A stretch of DNA of 64,000 nucleotides, from the NCBI RefSeq assembly GCF_014207705.1, contig NZ_JACHIU010000001.1, positions 3,464,501 through 3,528,500 on the forward strand, written 5' to 3'. Under the pieces are notes generated by a model. It was given only the letters and a program-made list of their open reading frames with translations. It was not told the origin of the DNA and ran no database searches. Shown here one piece after another: positions 33,601-42,139 of this stretch. This DNA comes from Sphaerisporangium rubeum (GTDB lineage Bacteria; Actinomycetota; Actinomycetes; Streptosporangiales; Streptosporangiaceae). Numbering within the stretch: the first letter of the stretch is position 1; every line of letters begins with the position of its first letter. A program made the position numbers and the translations under genes.

Positions 33601-34149
33601 CTGCCGGCCCCCGGCCGTCCGGGACAGGCCTCGGGGAACGGCGAGCTCGCGGGCCGTGAGCTGGTGCGGTTCTCCTTCCCGCGCCAGCGTCGTGACCGTC
33701 ACCTGTGCCTGGCCGACTTCCACCGGCCCGTCTCCTCCGGCCAGGTCGACGTCGTCGCGTTCCAGATCGTCACCATGGGCCACAAGATCGCCGAAGCCAC
33801 CGGGGAACTGTTCGCCAAGGACGCCTACCGCGACTACCTCGAACTGCACGGCCTGTCGGTCCAGCTCACCGAGGCCCTCGCCGAGTACTGGCACGCACGC
33901 GTCCGCGCCGAACTCGCCATCGGCGGCGACGAATCCCTCGCCGACATGCTCAAAGTCAACATCACCGGCTGCCGCTACTCCTTCGGCTACCCCGCCTGCC
34001 CCAACCTCGAGGACCAGACACAACTGTTCACCCTGCTCGACCCCGCACGCATCGGCGTCGAACTGTCGGCCGAGTACCAGCTCCACCCCGAGCAGTCCAC
34101 CTCGGCCCTCATCACCCACCACCCCGAAGCCAAGTACTTTAACGTCTGA
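30604..34149 (+). CDS. metH: Cobalamin-dependent methionine synthase
   Basis: An 1181-residue MetH that moves a methyl group from methyltetrahydrofolate through cobalamin to homocysteine. Modules in order are the homocysteine domain (zinc Cys226, Cys292 and Cys293 in GLNCATGP and GGCCGTTPEHI), the pterin domain, the B12 cap, the B12 domain (GDVHDIGKNLVD with the cobalt ligand His738) and the AdoMet reactivation domain near the C-terminus. The length is normal. Codons in the middle (about 31.5-33.3 kb) are rich in G- and T-ending forms (TTG, GTG, GAT), while both ends use C-ending codons. No B12 riboswitch is seen upstream. The start appears leaderless. Confidence 0.96.
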   Translation: MSEQESLRAALGQRVLVADGAMGTMLQGFDPSMADFEGYEGCNEILNVSRPDIVAGVHDAYLAAGADLVETNTFGANWAALGEYEISERIRELSLAGARIARERADHWSRESGRQRYVLGSMGPGTKLPSLGHTTMGVLREGYRLNAEGLVEGGADGLIVETCQDLLQAKAAVLGAKDAIAASGRDVVLIVQVTIETNGAMLLGSEIGAALGVIEPLGADVIGLNCATGPAEMSEHLRYLARHCDVAISCMPNAGLPELTSDGARYPLGPEELAAAQAGFVEQFGVGLVGGCCGTTPEHIGAVARAVAERRPKVRRVVSVPGAASLYAHVPFSQDASYLAIGERTNANGSRVFREAMLAGRWEECVEIARSQVREGAHLLDVCVDYVGRDGVADMRELAFRLATASTLPLMLDSTEPAVLAAGLEMLGGRAVVNSVNFEDGDGPESRFTKVMGLVREHGAAVVALTIDERGQARDADWKVQVAGRLIERLTGEWGMDVGDILIDCLTFPIATGQEETRGDGAATIEAIARVKSAYPGVRTTLGVSNVSFGLNPAARVVLNSVFLHECVKAGLDSAIVSPAKIVPVAQIPEEQHRVALDLVYDRRREGYDPLARFMEIFEGVDAAQLRAGRAARLAGLGLWERLQARIVEGERKGLEQDLDEALGVRPALEIINEVLLEGMKTVGELFGSGQMQLPFVLASAEVMKAAVGYLEPHMPKVGAGDQSKGRIVLATVKGDVHDIGKNLVDIILSNNGFDVVNLGIKQPVSAILEAAQEHQADVIGMSGLLVKSTVIMRENLEEITARGLADHYPVLLGGAALTRAYVEQDLAGMFPGQVRYARDAFEGLRLMEGLVAVKRGAAPEQVLPPLRTRRVSGGATLVRTEPEAMPARSDVALDVPVPVAPFFGSRVVKGVPLADYAAFLDERATFMGQWGLKPSRGAGGPGYEDLVETEGRPRLRMWLDRLHTDNLLQAAVVYGYYPCQSDGDDLIILDPDTVDPALLPAPGRPGQASGNGELAGRELVRFSFPRQRRDRHLCLADFHRPVSSGQVDVVAFQIVTMGHKIAEATGELFAKDAYRDYLELHGLSVQLTEALAEYWHARVRAELAIGGDESLADMLKVNITGCRYSFGYPACPNLEDQTQLFTLLDPARIGVELSAEYQLHPEQSTSALITHHPEAKYFNV

Positions 34150-34193
34150 CGCTAACGTTGCCCCGGTCATCCGGCGGCGTCCCAGGAGATCTT

Positions 34194-34844
34194 GTGGTGG
34201 AAGCGGTTCTGTTCGACATGGACGGTCTCCTCGTCGACACAGAGAAGTACTGGTTCCAGGTCGAGACCGACGTGATGGCGCGCCTCGGCCACGGCTGGAC
34301 GGTGGAGGACCAGGAACGCCTGGTCGGCGGCTCGATGCCGGCCACCGTGGCGTACATGCTGCGCGTCAGCGGGTCGTCCCACCACCCCGCCGACGTCGAA
34401 CGCTGGATGCTCGAAGGGCTGTTCACCCTCCTGGAGGCCGGCGTGGAGACGATGCCCGGCGCGCAGGAGCTCCTCACCGAGGTCCGCGCCGCCGGCGTCC
34501 CGACGGCCCTGGTGACGTCGTCGAGCCGGCCCGTGGCGGACGCGGTCCTCGCCACGGTGGGCCGCCACAACTTCGACGTCGTGGTCACCGGTGACGACGT
34601 GACCCGTTTCAAGCCCGACCCCGAGCCGTACCTCCTCGCGGCCCGGCTCCTCGGCGCGGACCCGCGTTCCTGCGCGGCGCTGGAGGACTCACCCAACGGC
34701 GTTGCCGCCGCGACCGCCGCGAGCTGCTCGGTGGTGGCGGTGCCGAGCGTGGTCCCCATCCCGGCGGCCCCTCGTCGTCTCGTCGTCGAATCCCTCAAGC
34801 AGGTCGGCCTCACCACGTTGCGCGACCTCGTCACCGGCCTCTGA
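34194..34844 (+). CDS. HAD family phosphatase, beta-phosphoglucomutase-like
   Basis: A 216-residue haloacid dehalogenase subfamily IA hydrolase. Motif I is LFDMDGLLVDTE (nucleophile and acid Asp), motif II Ser in VTSSSRP, motif III Lys in VTRFKPDPEPYLLAA and motif IV Asp in CAALEDSPNGV. It has the alpha-helical cap of beta-phosphoglucomutase-like phosphatases, with LVGGSMPATVAYML. GTG 34194 follows AGGAG by five bases; GTG 34197 is an alternative. It starts 44 bases after metH and may share its transcript. The substrate is unknown. Confidence 0.88.
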   Translation: MVEAVLFDMDGLLVDTEKYWFQVETDVMARLGHGWTVEDQERLVGGSMPATVAYMLRVSGSSHHPADVERWMLEGLFTLLEAGVETMPGAQELLTEVRAAGVPTALVTSSSRPVADAVLATVGRHNFDVVVTGDDVTRFKPDPEPYLLAARLLGADPRSCAALEDSPNGVAAATAASCSVVAVPSVVPIPAAPRRLVVESLKQVGLTTLRDLVTGL

Positions 34845-34889
34845 GCCGGCACCCCGGCCCCGTCGCGTCCCCGTCGCGTCCCACTGCGT

Positions 34890-34908
34890 CCCCGCCAAGC
34901 CGGCGGGG
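34890..34908 (+). terminator. Hairpin after the HAD gene
   Basis: A 7-bp stem (34890-34896 with 34902-34908) with a five-base loop is followed by a T-containing stretch and then a CCCCTAGGGG palindrome (34918-34927). Confidence 0.5.
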
Positions 34909-35017
34909 GTCGTTGTTCCCCTAGGGGACGGCCCATCCTTCAGGAGGAGAAGCACGGCGCGAAGCGCGTGCCAGGATGGAAGGGCAGGGACGCGCCGATG
35001 ATGAGGGGTTCGTGGCT

Positions 35018-35524
35018 ATGACCTTCGACCAGATCGCCTGGCTGCCGTTGTGCGCGGGGCTGACGGCGGCAGGGGTGGTGCTCAGTTTCCTGCTCATGCG
35101 CAGGCGTGGCGCGGGTGCGGGTCTGCGGGGGCTCGCGTGGTCGCTCGTCCCGCTCGCGGCATACCTGACGGGGGCACTGCCGGCGATCTGGAAGATGGGT
35201 ACGGCGGTGGCGGGCTTCGTCACGGGACTGGTGTTCTCACCGATGGTGTGGGCCGGCATCGGGGTCGCGGCCCTGTCGGCGGTGCTCTTCCTCGTCTCCG
35301 GCGTCCTGCGCCGCCGCGGCCGGGCCGCGCGGCCCGCGAGGTCCGAGCGGACCGCCTCGGCCCCCGCGGCGGCGGGCTCCACGGCGGCCGGCTCCGCTCA
35401 CGGTTCCCCGAACGCACCCACCAAGCCGAACCCCCGGCCGCTGCCGTCTCGCCGGAGCACCCCGGCCGCCGACGACGACCTGGGGGACATCGAGGAGATC
35501 CTCAAGCGCCGCGGCATCACCTGA
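35018..35524 (+). CDS. Small membrane protein, unknown
   Basis: A 168-residue protein with three hydrophobic helices: WLPLCAGLTAAGVVLSFLLM, then WSLVPLAAYLTGALPAIW with FVTGLVF, and WAGIGVAALSAVLFLVSGVL. A basic, Ser/Ala/Pro-rich linker leads to a conserved-looking end, DDDLGDIEEILKRRGIT, which probably forms a cytoplasmic helix. ATG 35018 is preceded by GAGGGG nine bases upstream; GTG 35012 would add two residues. I do not recognise the family, though similar short membrane proteins near metH and PAC2 genes exist in actinomycetes. Function unknown. Confidence 0.6.
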   Translation: MTFDQIAWLPLCAGLTAAGVVLSFLLMRRRGAGAGLRGLAWSLVPLAAYLTGALPAIWKMGTAVAGFVTGLVFSPMVWAGIGVAALSAVLFLVSGVLRRRGRAARPARSERTASAPAAAGSTAAGSAHGSPNAPTKPNPRPLPSRRSTPAADDDLGDIEEILKRRGIT

Positions 35525-35961
35525 GGTCCCCCGTCTGCGCGATGTGAGGTTGCGGTTCGGTAACGGACGTTTGGCGGGAATCGGCGTCCATTTGGCGGGG
35601 AAACGCGGGAAAGGGCACGGCGATCGGTCCGGTGGCCCGGCGGCAGGGGAGTGGTTGGAGCGGGAGATGCCGTCCGGGAACGACGGCGGGGACGGCATTT
35701 CAGGGACGTGTCACGGTTCCGGTACAGAACCGGGAACCGGTCGGGACAAACCATTCAAGATCGATACGAATGAATTTCGCGTGAATCACAGTTGAGCCAC
35801 ATAGCGTGCTCAGGTACTGGTCAGTGCAGCTCAGCACATAGATTCTGCCTCCGGGGGCCGTAACGCGGCCACCGCGCCAGCATTGGCCGGCGCACGCCCG
35901 CTACCCGGCCGGGCGGCGCGCCGTGCGAACCACGTCGTCTGGGATCCAGGGGGCCGACACC
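35525..35961. other. 437-bp intergenic region before the ABC transporter operon
   Basis: No gene is seen. The stretch carries two copies of TTTGGCGGG at 35570-35578 and 35591-35599, exactly 21 bases apart (two helical turns). Overlapping inverted repeats of GGTTCC/GGAACC lie near 35710-35740. A less GC-rich part (about 35750-35850) contains TTGAGC and CATAGATT-like boxes that could form the transporter promoter. The ribosome site of the permease gene ends the region. Confidence 0.4.
35570..35599. repeat. TTTGGCGGG direct repeat, 21-bp period
   Basis: Two identical 9-bp units lie on the same face of the helix ahead of the transporter operon. They may bind a dimeric regulator. Confidence 0.3.
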
Positions 35962-36954
35962 ATGACCGCACCGCTCGACGTCTCCGGCTCGGACGCGACG
36001 GCCGCGCCTGACGCCGTGGTGGAGGGCTCCCCCGCGAAGGCGATCCAGGGCCGGTCACTCGGCCAGATCGCCTGGCTCCGCCTGAAACGCGACAAGGTCG
36101 CCCTCGTCGGCGCCGGAGTCGTCATCTTCCTCATCCTCGTCGCGGTGTTCGCTCCGTGGATCGTCAGCCTGATCGGCCACCCGCCGAACGACTTCAACCA
36201 GGACCTCATCAGCTCCGAGACCCTCGCCCCCAAGGACGGCACCGGCATCAGCGGTGAGCACCTGTTCGGCGTCGAGCCGGTCAACGGACGCGACATCTTC
36301 AGCCGGGTGGTCTACGGGGCCCGCATCTCCCTGCTCATCGCCTTTCTCGCCACGTTGCTGTCGGTCGCCATCGGCACCGTGCTCGGCGTCGTCGCCGGGT
36401 ACTTCGGCGGCTGGGTCGACTCGGTGATCAGCAAGACGATGGACGTCTTCCTCGCGTTCCCGATCCTGGTGTTCGCCATCGCCCTCGCCGGTGTCGTGCC
36501 GGACGACGCCTTCGGCCTCTCCGGTGACGCGCTGCGGGTGTCGCTGCTCGTCTTCATCATCGGCTTCTTCAACTGGCCGTACATCGGCCGCATCATGCGG
36601 GGCCAGACCCTGTCGCTGCGCGAGCGCGAGTTCGTGGACGCCGCACGCAGCCTCGGCGCGCGCGGGCCGTACATCATCTTCCGCGAGATGCTGCCGAACC
36701 TCGTGGCGCCGATGCTGGTCTACGCGACCCTGCTGATCCCGACGAACATCCTGTTCGAGGCGGCGCTGTCGTTCCTCGGCGTGGGTGTGCGGCCCCCCAC
36801 GGCGACGTGGGGCGGCATGATATCGGAGGCGGTGCGGTTCTACTCGATCCCGCACTTCATGTTCTTCCCCGGCATGGCGATCTTCATCACCGTGCTGGCC
36901 TTCAACCTCTTCGGCGACGGTCTCCGAGACGCTCTCGACCCGAGGGCCCGTTGA
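35962..36954 (+). CDS. Peptide/nickel-type ABC transporter permease (DppC-like)
   Basis: A 330-residue permease of the DppC/OppC family. An N-terminal OppC segment (LGQIAWLRLKRDKVALVGAG) with one membrane helix leads into the six-helix BPD transport domain. The EAA loop is visible as EFVDAARSLGARGPYIIFRE, and FLGVGVRPPTATWGGMI is typical of the family. ATG 35962 has AGGGGG eight bases upstream. It is the first gene of the five-gene operon, ahead of the binding protein, which differs from the usual A-B-C-D-F order. Confidence 0.92.
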   Translation: MTAPLDVSGSDATAAPDAVVEGSPAKAIQGRSLGQIAWLRLKRDKVALVGAGVVIFLILVAVFAPWIVSLIGHPPNDFNQDLISSETLAPKDGTGISGEHLFGVEPVNGRDIFSRVVYGARISLLIAFLATLLSVAIGTVLGVVAGYFGGWVDSVISKTMDVFLAFPILVFAIALAGVVPDDAFGLSGDALRVSLLVFIIGFFNWPYIGRIMRGQTLSLREREFVDAARSLGARGPYIIFREMLPNLVAPMLVYATLLIPTNILFEAALSFLGVGVRPPTATWGGMISEAVRFYSIPHFMFFPGMAIFITVLAFNLFGDGLRDALDPRAR

Positions 36955-37015
36955 ACCGCTTTCCCGTCCTCGTTCCGTTCCCTGGCTCCGACAACCGACA
37001 ACAAGGGGTTGCTCA

Positions 37016-38794
37016 ATGAAGAGAAAGTCCACCCTGGGGGTGACCGCCCTCGGTGCGGTTCTCGCCCTGGGGCTGTCCGCCTGCGGTGGCGGCGGCACGC
37101 CGGCGACGAGTCAGTCCGGCTCGGCGGCCCCGGACGGGGGAGGTGCCAAGCCGGAGTTCAACGCGGCGCTCACCCAGGTGTTCAACCCGTCCGACAAGAA
37201 GGGCGGCATCCTCAAGTTCGCCAACGCCGGTGACTGGGACTCCCTGGACCCGGCCGACACCTACTACGGCTACTCCTGGGACTTCGTCCGCCTCTACGGC
37301 CGCTCCCTTGTGATGTTCAAGCCGGCCCCCGGCAAGGACAGCAGCCAGCTCATCCCCGACCTCGCCGAGAGCCTCGGCGAGCCGAGCGACGACGCCAAGA
37401 CCTGGACGTACAAGATCCGCGAGGGCGTCAAGTTCGAGGACGGCACCCCGATCACGTCCAAGGACGTCAAGTACGGCGTGCTGCGTTCGCTGGACAAGGA
37501 GGTGTTCCCCGACGGGTACACCTACTTCAACGACACCCTCGACCTCCCCAAGGGCTACAAGGGCCCCTACAAGTCCAAGGGTGTCAACACCGACAGCGCG
37601 ATCGAGACCCCCGACGACCGCACGATCGTCTTCCACCTGAAGCAGGCCTACAGCGGCTTCGACTACTTCGCGCAGCTCCCCGCGACGATCCCGGTGCCCG
37701 AGGCCAAGGACACCGGCGCCAAGTACCAGGAGCACATCATCTCCTCGGGGCCGTACAAGTTCGACAAGAACGAGATCGGCAAGGGCTTCAACCTCGTGCG
37801 CAACGAGAACTGGGACCCGGCGACCGACCCCAACCGCAAGGCCCTGCCGGACGGTTACGAGGTCACCGTCAACGTCAACGCCGACGACATCGACAACCGT
37901 CTGCTGTCGGGTGACCTGCACGTCGACATCGCGGGCACCGGCGCGCAGCCGGCCACCCTCGGCCGGGTGCTGACCGACCCGACGCTGAAGGCCGGCACCG
38001 ACAACCCGACCATCACCCGGCTCTGGTACACCTCGGTGAACGGCAACGTCGCGCCGCTCGACAACATCGACTGCCGCAAGGCCGTGCAGTACGCCGCGGA
38101 CAAGGTCGCCTACCAGACCGCGTACGGCGGCGAATTCTCCGGCGGCCAGATCGCGACCAGCCTTCTTCCCCCGGGCATCCCCGGCCACAAGGACATCAAC
38201 CCCTACCCGAGCGGCTCCGACGGCCACGGCGACCCCGCCAAGGCCAAGGAGCACCTGACCGCCTGCGGCCAGCCGAACGGCTTCGAGACCAACATCGCCT
38301 ACCGGGCCGAGCGTCCCAAGGAGAAGGCGGCCGCCGAGGCGCTGCAGCAGGCCCTCGGCAAGGTCGGCATCAAGCTCACGCTGAAGCCGTTCCCGCAGGC
38401 CGACTACTTCGCGCTGTACGCCGGTAAGCCGGGCTACGCCAAGGACAACAAGCTGGGCCTGGTCGTCAACGGCTGGGGTGCCGACTGGCCCGACGGCTAC
38501 GGCTTCCTGCAGCAGATCGTCGACAGCCGGGTCATCCGTGACACCGGTGGCTCGTCCAACGTCAGCGTCCGCATCCCCGACGTCAACAAGCTCCTCGACC
38601 AGGCGTCGCTGGAGACCGACACCGCCAAGCGTGAGGAGATCTGGGGCCAGATCGACCAGATGGTCATGGACAACGCGTTCGTGCTGCCGGGTCTGTGGGC
38701 CAAGAGCCTGCTCATCCGCGGCAAGGGTGTCACCAACGTCTACTACAGTGACGCGTTCGGCATGTACGACTACCTCAACATGGGCCTCGAGTAA
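37016..38794 (+). CDS. Peptide-type ABC transporter substrate-binding lipoprotein
   Basis: A 592-residue solute-binding protein of family 5 (SBP_bac_5). The signal peptide ends in a lipobox LGLSACGGG, with Cys23 as lipid attachment, so it sits on the outer face of the membrane. The body has KKGGILKFANAGDWDSLDPA, the typical TWTYKIREGVKFEDGTPIT motif and SFEV-like ADKVAYQTAYGGEFSGGQ region. At 592 residues it is longer than DppA. The ligand cannot be told from sequence; oligopeptides, dipeptides or other solutes are possible. A hairpin at 38849-38874 separates it from the second permease. Confidence 0.92.
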   Translation: MKRKSTLGVTALGAVLALGLSACGGGGTPATSQSGSAAPDGGGAKPEFNAALTQVFNPSDKKGGILKFANAGDWDSLDPADTYYGYSWDFVRLYGRSLVMFKPAPGKDSSQLIPDLAESLGEPSDDAKTWTYKIREGVKFEDGTPITSKDVKYGVLRSLDKEVFPDGYTYFNDTLDLPKGYKGPYKSKGVNTDSAIETPDDRTIVFHLKQAYSGFDYFAQLPATIPVPEAKDTGAKYQEHIISSGPYKFDKNEIGKGFNLVRNENWDPATDPNRKALPDGYEVTVNVNADDIDNRLLSGDLHVDIAGTGAQPATLGRVLTDPTLKAGTDNPTITRLWYTSVNGNVAPLDNIDCRKAVQYAADKVAYQTAYGGEFSGGQIATSLLPPGIPGHKDINPYPSGSDGHGDPAKAKEHLTACGQPNGFETNIAYRAERPKEKAAAEALQQALGKVGIKLTLKPFPQADYFALYAGKPGYAKDNKLGLVVNGWGADWPDGYGFLQQIVDSRVIRDTGGSSNVSVRIPDVNKLLDQASLETDTAKREEIWGQIDQMVMDNAFVLPGLWAKSLLIRGKGVTNVYYSDAFGMYDYLNMGLE

Positions 38795-38848
38795 CACCGG
38801 CGGTCCATGCCCTACCTGACAGATCCGTCTAAGAGCGTGAACACGGCA

Positions 38849-38874
38849 GGGGGCCGGCCCACAGGCCGGCCCCC
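38849..38874 (+). terminator. 11-bp hairpin between binding protein and permease genes
   Basis: GGGGGCCGGCC (38849-38859) pairs perfectly with 38864-38874 over CACA. Inside an operon such a structure commonly causes partial termination or 3'-end protection, so that the binding protein is made in excess over the membrane parts. Confidence 0.6.
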
Positions 38875-38889
38875 GGAGCCGGGGGGACT

Positions 38890-39909
38890 GTGGTCACTTA
38901 CATCATCCGCCGCCTGGTCTGGGCGGTCGCCATGCTCGCCATCGTGAGCATGATCACGTTCGGCATCTTCTTCCTGGTGCCGAGGCTGGCGGGTGCCACC
39001 TCCGAGAGCCTCGCGGCGCGGTACGTCGGCCGTACGGCGGGTGTCGAGGAAGTCAAGATCGCCGCGGAGCGGCTCGGCTTCAACGACCCGCTGATCGTGC
39101 AGTACGGCCGGTTCGCCAAGGGCATCTTCGTCGGCGCCGAGTACGACTACGGTCCCGCGAGCGAGTACTGCCCGGCCCCCTGTCTCGGCTACTCCTTCAT
39201 CAGCCAGCTCCCGGTCTGGCCGGACCTCGTGAACCGGCTGCCGGTCACGTTCTCGCTCGCTCTCGGCGCGGCGGTCATCTGGCTCATCGCCGGCGTCGCG
39301 ACCGGAGTGCTGTCGGCGTTGCGAAGAGGCAGCGTCTTCGACCGCGCGGCGATGACGGTGGCCCTCGCCGGCGTGTCACTCCCCATCTTCTTCACCGGCA
39401 TCGTCTCGCTCGTCGTGTTCAGCTACGGCCGGCCGTTCGCCGTCACCGCGCCTGGCGGCACCTACACCCCGTTCGTCAGCAATCCGGCGCTGTGGGCCTA
39501 CGGCATGATCCTGCCCTGGATCACGCTGGCCTTCCTGTATGCGGCCGGGTACGCGCGGCTCACCCGGTCCGGCATGCTGGAGACGATGAACGAGGACTAC
39601 ATACGCACCGCACGGGCCAAGGGCCTCAAGGAACGCGTGGTCGTCACCAAACACGGCCTGCGTGGCGCGCTCACCCCCATCGTGACGATCTTCGGCCTCG
39701 ACGTGGGCCTGCTGATGGGTGGCGCGGTGCTCACCGAGAGCACGTTCTCACTGCCGGGCCTCGGCAAGTACGCCATCGACGCGATCACCAACCAGGACCT
39801 CCCCAAGGTCATCGGCGTCACGCTGCTCACCGCGTTCTTCGTGGTCCTCGCCAACCTCGTCGTGGACCTGCTGTACGCCGTGGTCGACCCGAGAGTGAGG
39901 CTCGCGTGA
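38890..39909 (+). CDS. Peptide/nickel-type ABC transporter permease (DppB-like)
   Basis: A 339-residue DppB-type permease. It has the N-terminal helix IIRRLVWAVAMLAIVSMITF with a long periplasmic loop, then five further helices. The EAA loop region DYIRTARAKGLKERVVVTKH and the LLMGGAVLTESTFSLPGLG motif are intact. The start is GTG 38890. The stop overlaps the ATPase gene start by four bases (GTGA). Confidence 0.92.
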   Translation: MVTYIIRRLVWAVAMLAIVSMITFGIFFLVPRLAGATSESLAARYVGRTAGVEEVKIAAERLGFNDPLIVQYGRFAKGIFVGAEYDYGPASEYCPAPCLGYSFISQLPVWPDLVNRLPVTFSLALGAAVIWLIAGVATGVLSALRRGSVFDRAAMTVALAGVSLPIFFTGIVSLVVFSYGRPFAVTAPGGTYTPFVSNPALWAYGMILPWITLAFLYAAGYARLTRSGMLETMNEDYIRTARAKGLKERVVVTKHGLRGALTPIVTIFGLDVGLLMGGAVLTESTFSLPGLGKYAIDAITNQDLPKVIGVTLLTAFFVVLANLVVDLLYAVVDPRVRLA

Positions 39910-40931
39910 GCTTTCTTGAGCTGAAGGACCTGCGCGTCCACTTCCCGACCGACGACGGCCTGGTCAAGTCCGTGGACGGCCTGTCGTTCTCCCTGGAGCG
40001 CGGCCGCACGCTCGGCATCGTCGGCGAGTCGGGTTCCGGCAAGAGCGTGACGAGTCTCGGCATCCTCGGCCTGCACAAGGGCGGCCGCGCGAAGATCTCC
40101 GGGGAGATCTGGCTGGACGGCGAGGAGCTGGTCTCCGCGAGCGCCGAGCACGTGCGCACCCTGCGCGGCAAGAAGATGGCGATGATCTTCCAGGATCCGC
40201 TGTCGGCCATGCACCCCTACTACACCGTCGGCGCGCAGATCATCGAGGCGTACCGCATCCACAACAAGGTCACCAAGGCGGTCGCCCGCAAGCACGCCGT
40301 CGACATGCTCGGCCGTGTCGGCATCCCCCAGCCCGAGCGCCGGGTCGACAGCTACCCGCACGAGTTCTCCGGCGGCATGCGCCAGCGCGCGATGATCGCC
40401 ATGGCGCTGTCCTGCGACCCCGAGCTGCTGATCGCCGACGAGCCCACCACGGCGCTCGACGTGACCGTGCAGGCCCAGATCCTCGACCTGATGCGCGACC
40501 TGCAGCAGGAGTTCGACTCCGCGCTGATCATCATCACGCACGACCTCGGCGTGGTGGCCGAGCTCTCCGACGACATCCTCGTGATGTACGGCGGCAAGTG
40601 CATCGAGTACGGCACCGCCGAGGACATCTTCGAGCGGCCGGAGCACCCCTACACCTGGGGCCTGCTCGGCTCGATGCCGCGGCTGGACCGCGATCGCGGC
40701 GACCGCCTCATCCCCATCAAGGGCACCCCGCCTTCCTTGATCAACATTCCTTCCGGCTGCGCGTTCCACCCTCGCTGCGTCTACGAGGACCGCACCGCCG
40801 GCGCCGCGCGCACCGACGTCCCCGAGCTGCTGGAGACCGAAGGCGGGCACCTGGTGCGCTGCCACCTGCCGGTCGAGGAGCGCCGCGCCATCTGGGAGAA
40901 CGAGATCAAGCCGAACCTGGAGTCCGTGTGA
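39906..40931 (+). CDS. ABC transporter ATP-binding protein (DppD-like)
   Basis: A 341-residue ATPase. Walker A is GESGSGKS, the Q-loop lies in [11 protein letters not shown], the signature is [15 protein letters not shown], and Walker B is [13 protein letters not shown], followed by the switch His in IITHDLGVV. The C-terminal oligopeptide/dipeptide transporter extension contains [15 protein letters not shown] with two Cys; the family sometimes carries an Fe-S centre here. GTG 39906 overlaps the permease stop, and the stop overlaps the next ATPase start. Confidence 0.94.
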   Translation: MSFLELKDLRVHFPTDDGLVKSVDGLSFSLERGRTLGIVGESGSGKSVTSLGILGLHKGGRAKISGEIWLDGEELVSASAEHVRTLRGKKMAMIFQDPLSAMHPYYTVGAQIIEAYRIHNKVTKAVARKHAVDMLGRVGIPQPERRVDSYPHEFSGGMRQRAMIAMALSCDPELLIADEPTTALDVTVQAQILDLMRDLQQEFDSALIIITHDLGVVAELSDDILVMYGGKCIEYGTAEDIFERPEHPYTWGLLGSMPRLDRDRGDRLIPIKGTPPSLINIPSGCAFHPRCVYEDRTAGAARTDVPELLETEGGHLVRCHLPVEERRAIWENEIKPNLESV

Positions 40932-41992
40932 GCGCGCCTGAGCCCCTGCTGTCCGTCCAGGGCCTGGAGAAGCACTTCCCCGTCACCAAGGGCCTGTTCA
41001 AGCGCCAGGTCGGCGCCGTGCGCGCCGTCGACGGGCTGGACTTCGACGTGGTGAAAGGCGAGACCCTGGGCCTGGTCGGCGAGTCCGGCTGCGGCAAGAC
41101 CACCACCGGCCGCCTGATCACCCGCCTCCTGGAACCCACCGGCGGCAAGATCGTCTTCGAGGGCACCGACATCTCGCACATGTCCCAAGGCGGCCTCCGG
41201 CCCCTTCGCCGTGACATGCAGATGATCTTCCAGGACCCCTACAGCTCGCTCAACCCCCGCCACACCGTCGGCGCCATCGTCGGCGCGCCTTTCCGCATCC
41301 AGGGTGTCAAGACCGAACACGGCACCAAGAAGGCCGTCCAGGACATCCTCGAACTGGTGGGCCTCAACCCCGAGCACTACAACCGCTACCCCCACGAGTT
41401 CTCCGGCGGCCAGCGCCAGCGCATCGGCATCGCGCGCACCCTGGCCCTGAAGCCCAAGCTCATCATCGCCGACGAACCGGTCTCGGCCCTCGACGTCTCC
41501 ATCCAGGCCCAGGTCGTCAACCTCCTGGAAGACATCCAGAACGAACTGGACCTCACCTACGTCGTCATCGCGCACGACCTCTCGGTGGTCCGCCACATCA
41601 GCGACCGCGTCGCCGTCATGTACCTCGGCAAGATCGTGGAGATCGCCGACAGCAAGAGCCTCTACACCTCCCCCATGCACCCCTACACCAACGCTCTGCT
41701 CTCCGCCGTCCCCATCCCCGACGTCAGACGCCGCACCGAACGCACCCGCATCCGCCTCCAAGGCGACGTCCCGAGCCCCCTGAACCCACCCCCCGCCTGC
41801 CGCTTCCACACCCGCTGCTGGAAAGCCCAGGACATCTGCAAACAGGTGGAACCCCCCCTGTCCGAACTCGCCACCGGCCACCAGGTCGCCTGCCACTTCC
41901 CGGAGAACGCACGCGCCACGCAGGACACGCACCCCCAGGACGTGGTCTCCCAGGACGCGGTCCCCGCCGAGCCCGGCCCGGCCGCGGACTAG
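40928..41992 (+). CDS. ABC transporter ATP-binding protein (DppF-like)
   Basis: A 354-residue ATPase, the second of the pair. Walker A is GESGCGKTTTGR, the signature is FSGGQRQRIGIARTLAL, Walker B is LIIADEPVSALDVS, and the switch His is in VIAHDLSVV. The C-terminal extension has CRFHTRCWKAQDIC with Cys residues. It ends the operon; a short Asp/Gln/Pro-rich tail follows. GTG 40928 overlaps the previous stop (GTGA). Together with the two permeases and the lipoprotein it forms a complete importer. Confidence 0.94.
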   Translation: MSAPEPLLSVQGLEKHFPVTKGLFKRQVGAVRAVDGLDFDVVKGETLGLVGESGCGKTTTGRLITRLLEPTGGKIVFEGTDISHMSQGGLRPLRRDMQMIFQDPYSSLNPRHTVGAIVGAPFRIQGVKTEHGTKKAVQDILELVGLNPEHYNRYPHEFSGGQRQRIGIARTLALKPKLIIADEPVSALDVSIQAQVVNLLEDIQNELDLTYVVIAHDLSVVRHISDRVAVMYLGKIVEIADSKSLYTSPMHPYTNALLSAVPIPDVRRRTERTRIRLQGDVPSPLNPPPACRFHTRCWKAQDICKQVEPPLSELATGHQVACHFPENARATQDTHPQDVVSQDAVPAEPGPAAD

Positions 41993-42127
41993 TTCCTACC
42001 TGGCTGAAGTCGGCTTTTCCTCCGGACCGGATCCGTCGTTTCCCCGCGCACGGACTTGGCCATTCCATAGAGTGTCCAGGTGATTACTTTTGGCGGAAGC
42101 GGACGCATCGGCGTGAGAGGCGGTTGC

Positions 42128-42133
42128 TAGGGT
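42128..42133 (+). promoter_or_regulatory. -10 box of a leaderless Uma2 gene
   Basis: TAGGGT lies six bases before ATG 42140 and no ribosome site is present. It decides that start over the adjoining ATG 42134. Confidence 0.4.
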
Positions 42134-42139
42134 ATGGCC

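Noticed and set aside
30472-34170. Very long antisense open frame opposite metH
   Set aside because: High-GC genes leave long open frames on the other strand; the composition is His/Arg-rich without any domain, while the plus strand encodes full-length MetH.
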